From Bacteroidota bacterium (lineage in GTDB: Bacteria; Bacteroidota; Bacteroidia; B-17B0; Aurantibacillaceae), in NCBI GenBank assembly GCA_020162035.1, contig JAIUNM010000010.1, positions 1-64,000 on the forward strand: a DNA stretch of 64,000 bases, read 5' to 3'. The notes under the pieces are model-generated. The model searched no databases. It saw nothing but the letters and a program-made list of their open reading frames with translations, and had not been told where the DNA came from. The translations under genes and the position numbers were made by a program. Shown here piece by piece: positions 1 through 9,439 of this stretch; positions within the stretch are counted from its first letter, which is position 1; each line of letters starts with the position of its first letter.

Positions 1-41
1 TTTATATTCGTAGTTTAATACACCGACTTGATAAACATCAT

Positions 42-3000
42 ATGATAAAAAAATTATTCTTTATCCTACTTTTTATTTATGGCTCTACTCACCTTTATTC
101 TCAACAAGATACGAGTTTTTGGTTTGTTGCACCGAATATTTCTGCCACAATGGGCGATAACCCAATTGGGCTTAATATTCAAACCAGTTCACTACCAAGC
201 ACAGTTTATGTTAGACAACCAGCCAATTTATCAGCATTAAACTTCAGTTTTGTAATAGCCGCAAATACTACTACTTTAGTTAATTTAACACCTTCAATAA
301 CAGCAGTTGAAAGTTCTCCAACAAATTCTGTTTCAAATAAAGGTATTTATATAAGCGCTACAAACCCAATAAATGCTTATTATTCAATAAATTCAACAAC
401 AAATAAAGAATTATTATCATTAAAAGGAAAAAGAGCTTTAGGAACTGATTTTTATTTACCTTTTCCAAATACTTACAGTAGTGCAACTTCCTTTACCGAT
501 GCAGGTGTAGGATTTGATATTGTAGCAACAAGTGCAAGTTTAACTACTGTATTAATAACACCAAGAGCAGCTTGTGTTGGGCGTGCAAAAAATGTAACCT
601 TTGCTATAACTTTAAATCAAGGCGAAACGTTTTCGATGAAAGACAATGGAGTTGTTAACCCAAGCGAACTTGCCGGTAGTATTGTTTCTGCAGATAGAAA
701 TATTGCAATAACAATAAATGGTGCTGTTAAAACTAACACATCTTGTAATTCCTATTTTGCCGATCAAATTACAAATAGTTCAGAAATTGGTAAAGATTAT
801 GTTATAGTAAAAGGAAACGCTTTAAATGAAGTTGCATACATTTTAGCTCCCGAAAATGGAACAAGTTTATCAATTACAACACCAACAGGTACTATAAGTT
901 GGTTAATTAATAGTGCCGAAACCTATTCTGTAAATATTTCTGATTTAACTTACATAAAAACAGGTAAACCAACTTATTTATTTCAAATGGCTGGTTATGG
1001 ATGTAAAATGAGTGGGGCACAATTACCAGCTGCTTATTGTGCAGGCTCTTACACAAACTCATTTGTTCGTTTAAGTTCAGATTCATTAAACTTACATTTA
1101 TATACGCGTAATGGTAACCAAGGCTCGTTTACTTTAACCAGCAACGGAACACCAGTGCCAATTAGTCCGCTTAGTTTTACTACTGTACCTGGCACATCGG
1201 GCGATATAGTTGCTGCACGATTATATTTTACAACTGCTCAGATTTCAGTTGGTTCGCACAACGTAATTAAAAATGCAAACGATTTATTTGGCGCTGGTGC
1301 AAGAAACGGATTATCTACTTCAGGAAGCGCTTTTGCTTTTGGAAGTGAATTTGGAAGTGAAACTTATGTAAAAGCAGGCGCAGTTCCAAGCGCAACCATT
1401 TGTGGAAATACTACCTATAATTTAGCTGGAATTATTGGTGGAGGGCCAAACACTGGAGTTTGGTCATATAACGGTTTTGGTACTTTTGGCTCACCTTTAA
1501 CAACTTACACAAGTAATGTATATACTCCTGCTTTAATTGATACTCTTGTTAAACCTACTCCTACAACTGTTGGTGGTATTATTAAGTTTGTTTTAACTAG
1601 TACAGGTATTTGTCCAAATAAAACAGATTCGTTTAAATTACATATTAAACAACCTCCTATTGTTAATGCTGGTTTACCACAAACAATTTGTTCAAATAAC
1701 GGAACCGTTCAATTAGGTGGAAATGTGATTAGCTCTTCTAATCAAGGGATATGGAATTCAGTTGCGCCTGCAAATGGAACCTTTGTCCCCGGACCTACAG
1801 TGTTAAATAGTATTTACAATTTATCAAATTCAGATACTTCATTAACGCAAATTAAATTAGTATTAACTAGCACAAATACACCAGGTTGTAATAACGTAAA
1901 AGATACACTTAAAGTTGCAATTAAAAAAGCCCCAAAAGTTTATGCAAGTTCTATTAACCCTATTTTAAGGTGTGCAAATAATCCCACAGTTTTTTTAACT
2001 GGAATTGTTTCTGGCACTACTACAAGTACAGGACAATGGCAAACTTTTGGCTCAGGGGTATTTATTCCTAATAACCTATCTCTAATTAATAATTATATAC
2101 CAAGTCCGGCTGATATTACTGCAGGAACTGTTAAACTTAAATTAACAAGTACAAACAATCAACAATGTAAGCCTGTTTCGGATAGTGTAAATGTAATTTT
2201 TACACAACCACCTAGTGTAACTGTTGGTCCTGATTTAAATAGTTGTAAAAATTTACCAATAGTTTCATTAAATGCAGTAATTTCAGGTACAGCAACAAAC
2301 ACGGGTGTTTGGTATGGAGGTAGTGGTACGTTTACTAGTTCTCCTACTTCATTAACGCCAACATATGTAGCCACTCCAACCGAAACTTTAAATGGTTTTG
2401 TAGTTTTAAATTTTAGTACAACAGCTAATGGTTTATGTTTAGGAGTTAGCGATCAAGTTAGGATTGATTTTAGAGATGAACCATCAGCAAACTTTACTGT
2501 AAGCCCTGTATGCTTAAATCAACCATCTAATTTTATTGATTTATCGCTTAACTCCTACCCTACACCATTAAGTTCGTGGCAATGGGATTTTGGAAATGGT
2601 GTAAATTCAAATTCTGTTAATCCCGTTACAACGTATTCAACACCAGGCACTTATTCTGTAACTTTAGAAGTAAAAAACAACTATGGTTGTGCAAACTCAA
2701 CTACTCGAATTGCAACAGTTTATGGGTTGCCAACAGCAAGTTTTGCAATAAGCAGAGAATGTTCAGGATCTGCTCAAAAAATTAATTTTACTGATTTATC
2801 TACAATTCAAGCCCCAGGTTCTATTTTAACTACAGGATATTATTGGGATTTTGGAGGTTTTGGATTTTCATTTGCAAAAGACACATCAATAATTTTCCCA
2901 AGTCAAGGTATATATAATATTACACATGTTGTAACAAGTACAAATAATTGTCAAACTAGTATTACCAAATCTGTAAATATAACACCTCGTCCGGTTGCTA

Positions 3001-3515
3001 AATTTATATACTCAATAAGTAATTTGGTAAGTTTAACAAGTAATGTTGCTTTTATAGATTCTAGCACTGCAGCTGTTTCGTGGAATTGGAATTTTGGAAA
3101 TGGGGAAGTAAGCACAATTCAAAATCCAAATACAACCTATACAGTAAATGGAACTTATACTGTAGGTTTATCTATTACTGACCAATTTGGCTGTGTTAGT
3201 ACATTTACCAATCTTGTAAAAATAAACAACATAGCATCTGAAATAACAAAACTGATTCCAAATATTATTTCACCAAATAACGATAGCAAAAACGATATCT
3301 GGCGTTTAGATTTTATAGATGTATATTATCCAAAAGCCGAAATATCTATTTTTAATAGATGGGGCGAAGAGTTATTTAAAAGTACAGGTTATTCTAATGC
3401 TTGGGATGGAAGCTACAAAGGTAATCCATTACCAGTTGGCGCCTACTTTTATGTGATAAAATTAAACGATAACGAAAGTAGAATTTTTAAAGGAACAGTA
3501 ACTTTATTAAAATAG
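42..3515 (+). CDS. T9SS type B cargo adhesin with PKD repeats
   Basis: Large secreted surface protein of 1157 residues. Residues 1-20 form a signal peptide ending near YSQQ. The N-terminal third (QDTSFWFVAP onward) resembles the IgGFc-binding-type domain found in Bacteroidota adhesins. The middle holds several repeats of about 85 residues, each starting with a Cys-containing strand such as TICSNNGTVQL. Three PKD domains follow, with the WDFGNG/WNFGNG motifs, at roughly 815-1060. The last ~85 residues (IISPNND, FNRWGEELF, NAWDGSYKG, LPVGAYFYVI) match the gliding-motility-associated C-terminal (CHU_C, type B) sorting domain, so export by the type IX system is expected. The PorP/SprF gene starts 3 bp downstream. 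The cargo class is clear; the ligand is unknown. Confidence 0.93.
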   Translation: MIKKLFFILLFIYGSTHLYSQQDTSFWFVAPNISATMGDNPIGLNIQTSSLPSTVYVRQPANLSALNFSFVIAANTTTLVNLTPSITAVESSPTNSVSNKGIYISATNPINAYYSINSTTNKELLSLKGKRALGTDFYLPFPNTYSSATSFTDAGVGFDIVATSASLTTVLITPRAACVGRAKNVTFAITLNQGETFSMKDNGVVNPSELAGSIVSADRNIAITINGAVKTNTSCNSYFADQITNSSEIGKDYVIVKGNALNEVAYILAPENGTSLSITTPTGTISWLINSAETYSVNISDLTYIKTGKPTYLFQMAGYGCKMSGAQLPAAYCAGSYTNSFVRLSSDSLNLHLYTRNGNQGSFTLTSNGTPVPISPLSFTTVPGTSGDIVAARLYFTTAQISVGSHNVIKNANDLFGAGARNGLSTSGSAFAFGSEFGSETYVKAGAVPSATICGNTTYNLAGIIGGGPNTGVWSYNGFGTFGSPLTTYTSNVYTPALIDTLVKPTPTTVGGIIKFVLTSTGICPNKTDSFKLHIKQPPIVNAGLPQTICSNNGTVQLGGNVISSSNQGIWNSVAPANGTFVPGPTVLNSIYNLSNSDTSLTQIKLVLTSTNTPGCNNVKDTLKVAIKKAPKVYASSINPILRCANNPTVFLTGIVSGTTTSTGQWQTFGSGVFIPNNLSLINNYIPSPADITAGTVKLKLTSTNNQQCKPVSDSVNVIFTQPPSVTVGPDLNSCKNLPIVSLNAVISGTATNTGVWYGGSGTFTSSPTSLTPTYVATPTETLNGFVVLNFSTTANGLCLGVSDQVRIDFRDEPSANFTVSPVCLNQPSNFIDLSLNSYPTPLSSWQWDFGNGVNSNSVNPVTTYSTPGTYSVTLEVKNNYGCANSTTRIATVYGLPTASFAISRECSGSAQKINFTDLSTIQAPGSILTTGYYWDFGGFGFSFAKDTSIIFPSQGIYNITHVVTSTNNCQTSITKSVNITPRPVAKFIYSISNLVSLTSNVAFIDSSTAAVSWNWNFGNGEVSTIQNPNTTYTVNGTYTVGLSITDQFGCVSTFTNLVKINNIASEITKLIPNIISPNNDSKNDIWRLDFIDVYYPKAEISIFNRWGEELFKSTGYSNAWDGSYKGNPLPVGAYFYVIKLNDNESRIFKGTVTLLK

Positions 3516-3518
3516 AAC

Positions 3519-4532
3519 ATGAAATTAAAACAATATATAGTAGTTGGGTTTTGTTTACTTGTTGCTTTTACATTTGCACAACAACAAACATTATTTACTA
3601 ATTTTATTAATAACCCATTTATCTATAACCCTGCTTATGCGGGTGTTTTTCCTGGACAAGAGTACTCTCTTCAATACAGACAACAATGGAGCGGATTTGA
3701 AAATGCACCTAGAACAGCCTATGCAAATGGATACGGTACTTTTAAAAAGAAACCCTATATGGCAATTGGAGGCACATTAATGAATGATAGGGTTGGTTTA
3801 TTAAATCAAACAGGTTTTTCAGCAGCATATGCTTATCATTTAAAAATAAATAAAAATTATAAATTAGGCTTTGGGGTTAGTGCTGGCGCTGCACAATATA
3901 ACATTAAAATTTACGATGCAGTTCCTTACCCAACTGATATAGATGATCCGTTTTTAAGAAGTAACATTTTAAACGCTAATGTATTTGATGGCAATGCAGG
4001 CTTATATTTATATTCAAATAAATTTTTCTTCAGCTTTAGTAGTTTATCATTAATAAGCTCTCGTATAAATTGGAGTAACACTAAAGGAAAATTAACTGCA
4101 CATAATTATGTTGCAACAGGTTATAATTTTACATTAGATAAAAAGAAAAAAGAATGGGTTTTACAACCAAGCATTTTAGCAAGATTTAATGCTCCTGCAC
4201 CTTATCAAATTGAAGGAAATTTAAAACTAACTTATAAAAATAGTTATTGGATTGGGTTTAACTATCGCCATAATGCATCAATGTCGGGGATGATTGGAGC
4301 AACAATACTTGAACAATTTTCTATAGCATATGCTTATGATTACACTACTACACAACTGCAAAATTATTCAACAGGTTCGCACGAAATTGTTTTAAGATTT
4401 AGCAAAGCACATAAAAAACGTAAAACTGTTACAGATAAGGTATTAGATGCTGATGAAGAAGAATTTAACAACATTGATAATTCAATTAAAACTAACTTAA
4501 AAAACAAAAAAGCAGAAGATGAAAAAAAATAA
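3519..4532 (+). CDS. PorP/SprF family T9SS outer-membrane protein
   Basis: 337 residues with a signal peptide (KQYIVVGFCLLVAFTFAQQ). The family hallmark follows at once: TLFTNFINNPFIYNPAYAG, then YRQQW. The rest looks like an outer-membrane beta-barrel. SprF-type proteins are required for export or surface anchoring of the neighbouring type B cargo, as in SprB/SprF. The gene sits 3 bp after one giant adhesin and overlaps the next by 14 bp, so it is almost certainly co-transcribed with both. The C-terminal ~35 residues are charged (KKRKTVTDKVLDADEEE) and extend past the barrel. Confidence 0.92.
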   Translation: MKLKQYIVVGFCLLVAFTFAQQQTLFTNFINNPFIYNPAYAGVFPGQEYSLQYRQQWSGFENAPRTAYANGYGTFKKKPYMAIGGTLMNDRVGLLNQTGFSAAYAYHLKINKNYKLGFGVSAGAAQYNIKIYDAVPYPTDIDDPFLRSNILNANVFDGNAGLYLYSNKFFFSFSSLSLISSRINWSNTKGKLTAHNYVATGYNFTLDKKKKEWVLQPSILARFNAPAPYQIEGNLKLTYKNSYWIGFNYRHNASMSGMIGATILEQFSIAYAYDYTTTQLQNYSTGSHEIVLRFSKAHKKRKTVTDKVLDADEEEFNNIDNSIKTNLKNKKAEDEKK

Positions 4533-7500
4533 ATTAGTAATACTGTTTTTTATTATTACGTTAAATACATTTAAAGTATCTGCACAAATAGATACTAGTT
4601 TTTGGTTTGCTGCACCATGGGTAACACCAGACCATTTTTGGAAAGATGATATAAAATTTCATTTTGCCGGACAACCAGGAACTGTTGTTAGGTTTAGGCA
4701 ACCTGCCTTAAGTGGCCCAAGCCAATACGATACAACGTTTGTATTAGATTTTACTGGGACATTTGATTATATGCTATGGAAAAACAAGTTAGCAACTCCT
4801 ACATCATTAGGTTATGATTTTTGGGAATCGAGGCCAGCAAACACTGTTTTACCCTATGGATTATACATATCAGCAGCATTAAACCCAACTGTGCCTGCAA
4901 ACACCAACCCTAACATTACAGTTGTTTACGATGTAATTACTAGAGCCTCTGGCTTTCTTAATCCTGAAACATTTTCTTTAAAAGGTCAAAATGGTTTTGG
5001 TAAAGATTTCTTTTGCCCTTTTCAAACTAGATGGAGAAATCAGAATTTCACTGGCACTGCTTGTGGTAGCAACGCGCAAGATTTAAATTGCGACGGCATT
5101 TTAACTCAACCCAAACAACAAATTAACATTGTTGCTACTAAACCAAACACAACTGTATGGATATTACCAAAAACAAATGTAGTTGGTCATCCAGCAAATA
5201 CTACTTATAGTATAATGTTAGTTAATGCTGGAGATGTTTATACAATTGAAAATATGGTTCAAAACACCAATGTAATTGGGAATAATTTAAGTGGCACAGC
5301 TATAAGTTCTGATAAGGACATTTGTGTAACAGTTGCAGACGACTCAGTAAGTGGCGTTACTGGTTGTTTTGATTTAATGGGAGATCAAATTGTCCCTGTA
5401 GAAATAACAGGCACAGATTATATTTTAAATAAAGGATTTATGGCGGCAGCAGAGCATGAAGGGGCTTATGTTGTAGCAACAGATAATTTTACTCAACTTA
5501 CAATTAACGATGGTGTAGTTACAAATACATTAATGAATAAAGGCGATACTTATCATTATAAAACTACTCAACCTTTAACCTACATAAATGCAAATAAAAA
5601 AGTTTATTGTTTACACGCATCAGGCACCGGTTGCGAATTAGGTGAAGCCATTTTACCTCCTTTAAGTTGTGCAGGTTCAAGTTTAGTTGCTTTTTCGCGC
5701 ACAAACAACCAAGGTTTTTACGTTAATTTATTATGTAAAAATGGTGCTCAAAATTCATTTACATTAACAAATAGTACAGGTACATTGTCTATTCCTGTTC
5801 CTGGAGGAGCGTTTACACAAGTTCCTGGTACTTCAACTTTAATAGGTGGACCATTTTGGGGTGCTCAATTAAATTTAAGCAGTTTAGCTACATGCCCAAT
5901 TGGTACTTATACTATTTTAAATACATATACAACAACTTTATTTCCTTCTCCAAACGATTTTGCACTGGGTATTTTTGGAGGTAATGGAAATACAGGAGGA
6001 TTATTTCATTATATGTCGTCTTTTTTACGAAAAGTTCAAGTAGTTACACAACCAACAGTTCAAGTTTGCGCAGGTACACCATCTGTTATGTTAACTGGTA
6101 CTGTAACAGGTGGAGCAATTACTGGTTTATGGTCAACAACAGGTACTGGTACATTTGCGCCAGCTTACACATCAACATTAAATACTGTTTCAGTTCCTTA
6201 CTTCTTTTCTTCGGGTGATGAATTATCAAACAACATTAATTTTACTTTAACATCTGTTGGTAGTTGCGAACCAGTAAGTAACACAGCAACTGTAGTAATA
6301 AATAAAAAACCTGTAGTTTCAATAACAAGTACAATTGCACCTGTTTGTAAAAATAATGTTACATTTTTAAATTTAACTGGGGCTGTTTTACCAGGAACTG
6401 CTTTATCTGCAAACTGGACAGGCGGCAGCGGTGGTATTTATGGTGTACCAGGACCAATTACAACTTATACACCATCATCAGCTGACATTACCGCAGGTAC
6501 AATTAACTTTACTTTAACAAGTTCAGGGCCAAATCCTGGATGTGTAAATACTTTTACAAACTTTACTGTAACATTTATAAATCCACCTCAAATTACAGCC
6601 TCTAATACATTTGCATGTACAAACCAAAGTGTTATAACTTTATCTGCAAGTGCTGTTGGATCAACAATGGCTCCTACTTGGAATACAGGAAACGGAACAG
6701 GATTATTTTTTCCTACAAATCAAACATTAGTTCCAACATATCAATTTAGCACATCAGATTACACTTTAAGTAATATAATTTATACAGTTACACTTCCAGG
6801 TCAAGCAGGTTGTGCCCCAGTTAGTACAACCATATCTGTAAACATTATTCCACAACCAAATATTTTAACTAGTACTTCTGGTACTATTTGTTCAACATCT
6901 ACTTTAGTTTCTTTAAGTGGCACAATTTCTGGAGGACTTTCAGGAACTTGGTCAACTTATAACGGAACGGGAGCATTTACTCAAATTCCACAATCAAATG
7001 CATCATACACTTTAAGTACAAATGATCAAAATTTAAATGAAATTAAATTTTATTTAACATCAATTGGAGGTATTTGTCCTCCATCAAAATCAGATACAAT
7101 TAGAGTAAACATATCACAAACCCCAATAGTGCAAATAACATCAACAACTACAGCAGTTTGCAGAAACGCACCTATTCCGTTAACCGGTACAATTAGTGGA
7201 AACTTTAATAGTTTTAGTTGGAGCGCACCATTTACAAGTTCTCCTGGTACTTTTACGCCAAATGTTGTATCTTTAAATACACAATACTTTCCTTCTCCTG
7301 CTAACTTAAGTGCAGGTTCGGTAATTATTAGATTAGAAGCTTTAAGTAATAATTGCCCACCTAACAGCCAAACAATTGCTGTAACATTTGTAGATTCGCC
7401 AGAAGCATTATTTTCAATAAGTGCAAAAAAATGTGTTAATGACCCTGTATTGTTTACAAACAACTCATTAGCTAACGGAACAAGTAGTTTGTCTTACGGT

Positions 7501-8436
7501 TGGAATTTTGGTTTTAGTCCAACTAGTGTTTCAAGTTTTTCTAATCCAATTTATACTTATACAAACACTGGAAGTTATGTAATTACATTAACAGTTTCTG
7601 GGACAAACGGTTCAGGTGTGCGTTGTTCGGATACAACAAGTAAACGAATTACAGTTAATTCATTGCCAATACCTAACTTCTCTTTAAAAAATGCATGTCA
7701 AGATTTAGCAGCATCATTTAGCGACAGTAGTTTTGTAACACCTGGAAATATAACGGGTTGGTTATGGCAATTTGGCAATGCCGCAGGGGGAACAAGTACA
7801 ATAAAAAACCCTACTTATTCATATTCATTAGCCAATACTTATAATGTGCAATTAACTGCAACTACAAATAATTCGTGTACTGCAAGTATTACTAAATTAA
7901 TTACTATAAATCCAAAACCAAATGCTGAATTTGGTATGACCAACAACCCTACGGTAGCTCAAGAACCAGTTTATTTTTCAGATTTTTCTACTCCAACAAA
8001 TGCAGTTAATGGTTGGAGTTGGAATTTTGGAGATGAAAGTGGAAGTAGTTTAAATCAAAACCCTACACATTCGTATCAAGAACCTGGTAGTTTTGTTATA
8101 ACGTTAACCGTTTACGACCAAAATGGATGTAGCGATACAACAAGTAAACGAATTGAAGTAAATCTTTTACCTCAAGTACCAACTGCATTTAGTCCTAATA
8201 ATGATAACAATAACGATTTATTATTTGTAAAAGGTGGCCCTTTTGAAAAAATGACGTTTAAAGTTTATAATAATTGGGGCGAATTGTTATTTGAAACTAC
8301 CGACCAAAAGAAAGGTTGGGATGGTACAAAAAATGGTGAGCCGCAACCTGTTGGTGTTTATGTTTGGACACTAGAAACGAGCATGTACAACAATAGAGTT
8401 ATTAAAAAACATGGAGATATTACAATAATTAGATAA
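4519..8436 (+). CDS. T9SS type B cargo adhesin with PKD repeats (second copy)
   Basis: 1305 residues, a paralogue of the adhesin at 42-3515 with the same architecture. It has a signal peptide ending KVSAQ, the IDTSFWFAAPWV opening, and an IgGFc-binding-like N-terminal region. Cys-led repeats of about 90 residues follow, then PKD-like modules near residues 980-1215 (WNFGFSP, WLWQFGNA, WSWNFGDES). A CHU_C type B sorting domain closes the protein (AFSPNNDNNND, VYNNWGELLFE, GWDGTKNGE, VGVYVW). The start overlaps the upstream porP-like gene by 14 bp and the next porP-like gene begins 2 bp after the stop. It probably arose by tandem duplication of an adhesin + PorP unit. Confidence 0.93.
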   Translation: MKKNKLVILFFIITLNTFKVSAQIDTSFWFAAPWVTPDHFWKDDIKFHFAGQPGTVVRFRQPALSGPSQYDTTFVLDFTGTFDYMLWKNKLATPTSLGYDFWESRPANTVLPYGLYISAALNPTVPANTNPNITVVYDVITRASGFLNPETFSLKGQNGFGKDFFCPFQTRWRNQNFTGTACGSNAQDLNCDGILTQPKQQINIVATKPNTTVWILPKTNVVGHPANTTYSIMLVNAGDVYTIENMVQNTNVIGNNLSGTAISSDKDICVTVADDSVSGVTGCFDLMGDQIVPVEITGTDYILNKGFMAAAEHEGAYVVATDNFTQLTINDGVVTNTLMNKGDTYHYKTTQPLTYINANKKVYCLHASGTGCELGEAILPPLSCAGSSLVAFSRTNNQGFYVNLLCKNGAQNSFTLTNSTGTLSIPVPGGAFTQVPGTSTLIGGPFWGAQLNLSSLATCPIGTYTILNTYTTTLFPSPNDFALGIFGGNGNTGGLFHYMSSFLRKVQVVTQPTVQVCAGTPSVMLTGTVTGGAITGLWSTTGTGTFAPAYTSTLNTVSVPYFFSSGDELSNNINFTLTSVGSCEPVSNTATVVINKKPVVSITSTIAPVCKNNVTFLNLTGAVLPGTALSANWTGGSGGIYGVPGPITTYTPSSADITAGTINFTLTSSGPNPGCVNTFTNFTVTFINPPQITASNTFACTNQSVITLSASAVGSTMAPTWNTGNGTGLFFPTNQTLVPTYQFSTSDYTLSNIIYTVTLPGQAGCAPVSTTISVNIIPQPNILTSTSGTICSTSTLVSLSGTISGGLSGTWSTYNGTGAFTQIPQSNASYTLSTNDQNLNEIKFYLTSIGGICPPSKSDTIRVNISQTPIVQITSTTTAVCRNAPIPLTGTISGNFNSFSWSAPFTSSPGTFTPNVVSLNTQYFPSPANLSAGSVIIRLEALSNNCPPNSQTIAVTFVDSPEALFSISAKKCVNDPVLFTNNSLANGTSSLSYGWNFGFSPTSVSSFSNPIYTYTNTGSYVITLTVSGTNGSGVRCSDTTSKRITVNSLPIPNFSLKNACQDLAASFSDSSFVTPGNITGWLWQFGNAAGGTSTIKNPTYSYSLANTYNVQLTATTNNSCTASITKLITINPKPNAEFGMTNNPTVAQEPVYFSDFSTPTNAVNGWSWNFGDESGSSLNQNPTHSYQEPGSFVITLTVYDQNGCSDTTSKRIEVNLLPQVPTAFSPNNDNNNDLLFVKGGPFEKMTFKVYNNWGELLFETTDQKKGWDGTKNGEPQPVGVYVWTLETSMYNNRVIKKHGDITIIR

Positions 8437-8438
8437 TA

Positions 8439-9434
8439 ATGAAGAAAATTTTAATTATAACATTTGTATTTAAGTTCTTTTTTGGAAATACAATTAACGC
8501 TCAAGATTTTCACTTGAGTATGTACGATATGGCACCTCTATTTTTAAATCCAGCAATGACGGGTTTAGTAGATGGTAAAATGCGTTTACACATGCATTAC
8601 CGTAATCAATGGAATGCAATTGCTTACAAACCATTTTCAACTGGTTTAGTAAGCTTTGATTTACCAAAAGGCAAATGGGGCTTTGGCGGTCAAATTAGTA
8701 ATATGCGAGCTGGCTTTGGAAATTACAATGTATTTCAAGCATTAGGATCTGCATCGTATGCTGTACCACTTGACAAAGGGAAATTTCATAATTTATCTTT
8801 TGGGTTACAAGCAGGATTTACTCAAAAACGAATGGAGTACCAATTATTCTCATTTGATAACCAATGGAGTACAATTGATGGTGGTAGTTTTGATAAAAAT
8901 AAAGATAATCAAGAAAATTTCACAAGGCAAGCCCAATTTCAAGAAGTTGTAAATTTTGGGGCTTTGTATTATTATGCAAAACAACAATCTCGTATTAATC
9001 CATTTTTTGGTATAAGTGCTTTTAATTTAACACAACCAAAAGAAACATTTTATGGAAGTAATAATAGATTACCAATGCGTTTTTATGCACATACAGGAGT
9101 AAGAATTAATGTGAGCGAATTGTTTTATTTTACTCCAAAACTACTTTTATATAATCAAGTAAACATTATACAACAAACAATTGCATTAGATGCAGGATAT
9201 TATTTTAAAGGAGAAAAATTTTATGCTTTAGCAAGTTTTATTATTCGCCCTAATGATGCAGGAATTGGAAGTGTTGGTTTTAGAAAAGATAATTATATAG
9301 CTAAAATATCTTATGATTTTAATTACTCTGGTTTAAGAAACACTTCAAAAACAAGAGGTGCTTTTGAAATTGGAATAACCTATTTAGGAAAAAAATCAAA
9401 AAATCAAGAAATTAGAAATTGTCCTCGTTTATAA
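8439..9434 (+). CDS. PorP/SprF family T9SS outer-membrane protein (second copy)
   Basis: 331 residues with a signal peptide (KKILIITFVFKFFFGNTINAQ), the family signature MYDMAPLFLNPAMTG, and then HYRNQW. The remainder looks like an outer-membrane beta-barrel. It is the partner candidate for the adhesin at 4519-8436. It is only loosely similar to the PorP-like protein at 3519-4532, so each adhesin may have its own dedicated partner. The stop lies 5 bp before the ATG chosen for the next gene, consistent with one long transcript. Confidence 0.92.
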   Translation: MKKILIITFVFKFFFGNTINAQDFHLSMYDMAPLFLNPAMTGLVDGKMRLHMHYRNQWNAIAYKPFSTGLVSFDLPKGKWGFGGQISNMRAGFGNYNVFQALGSASYAVPLDKGKFHNLSFGLQAGFTQKRMEYQLFSFDNQWSTIDGGSFDKNKDNQENFTRQAQFQEVVNFGALYYYAKQQSRINPFFGISAFNLTQPKETFYGSNNRLPMRFYAHTGVRINVSELFYFTPKLLLYNQVNIIQQTIALDAGYYFKGEKFYALASFIIRPNDAGIGSVGFRKDNYIAKISYDFNYSGLRNTSKTRGAFEIGITYLGKKSKNQEIRNCPRL

Positions 9435-9439
9435 TTGTT

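Noticed and set aside
9419..9439. TTG start for the OmpA/PD40 protein
   Set aside because: It would overlap the previous gene and bury the signal peptide; ATG at 9440 gives a clean signal sequence.
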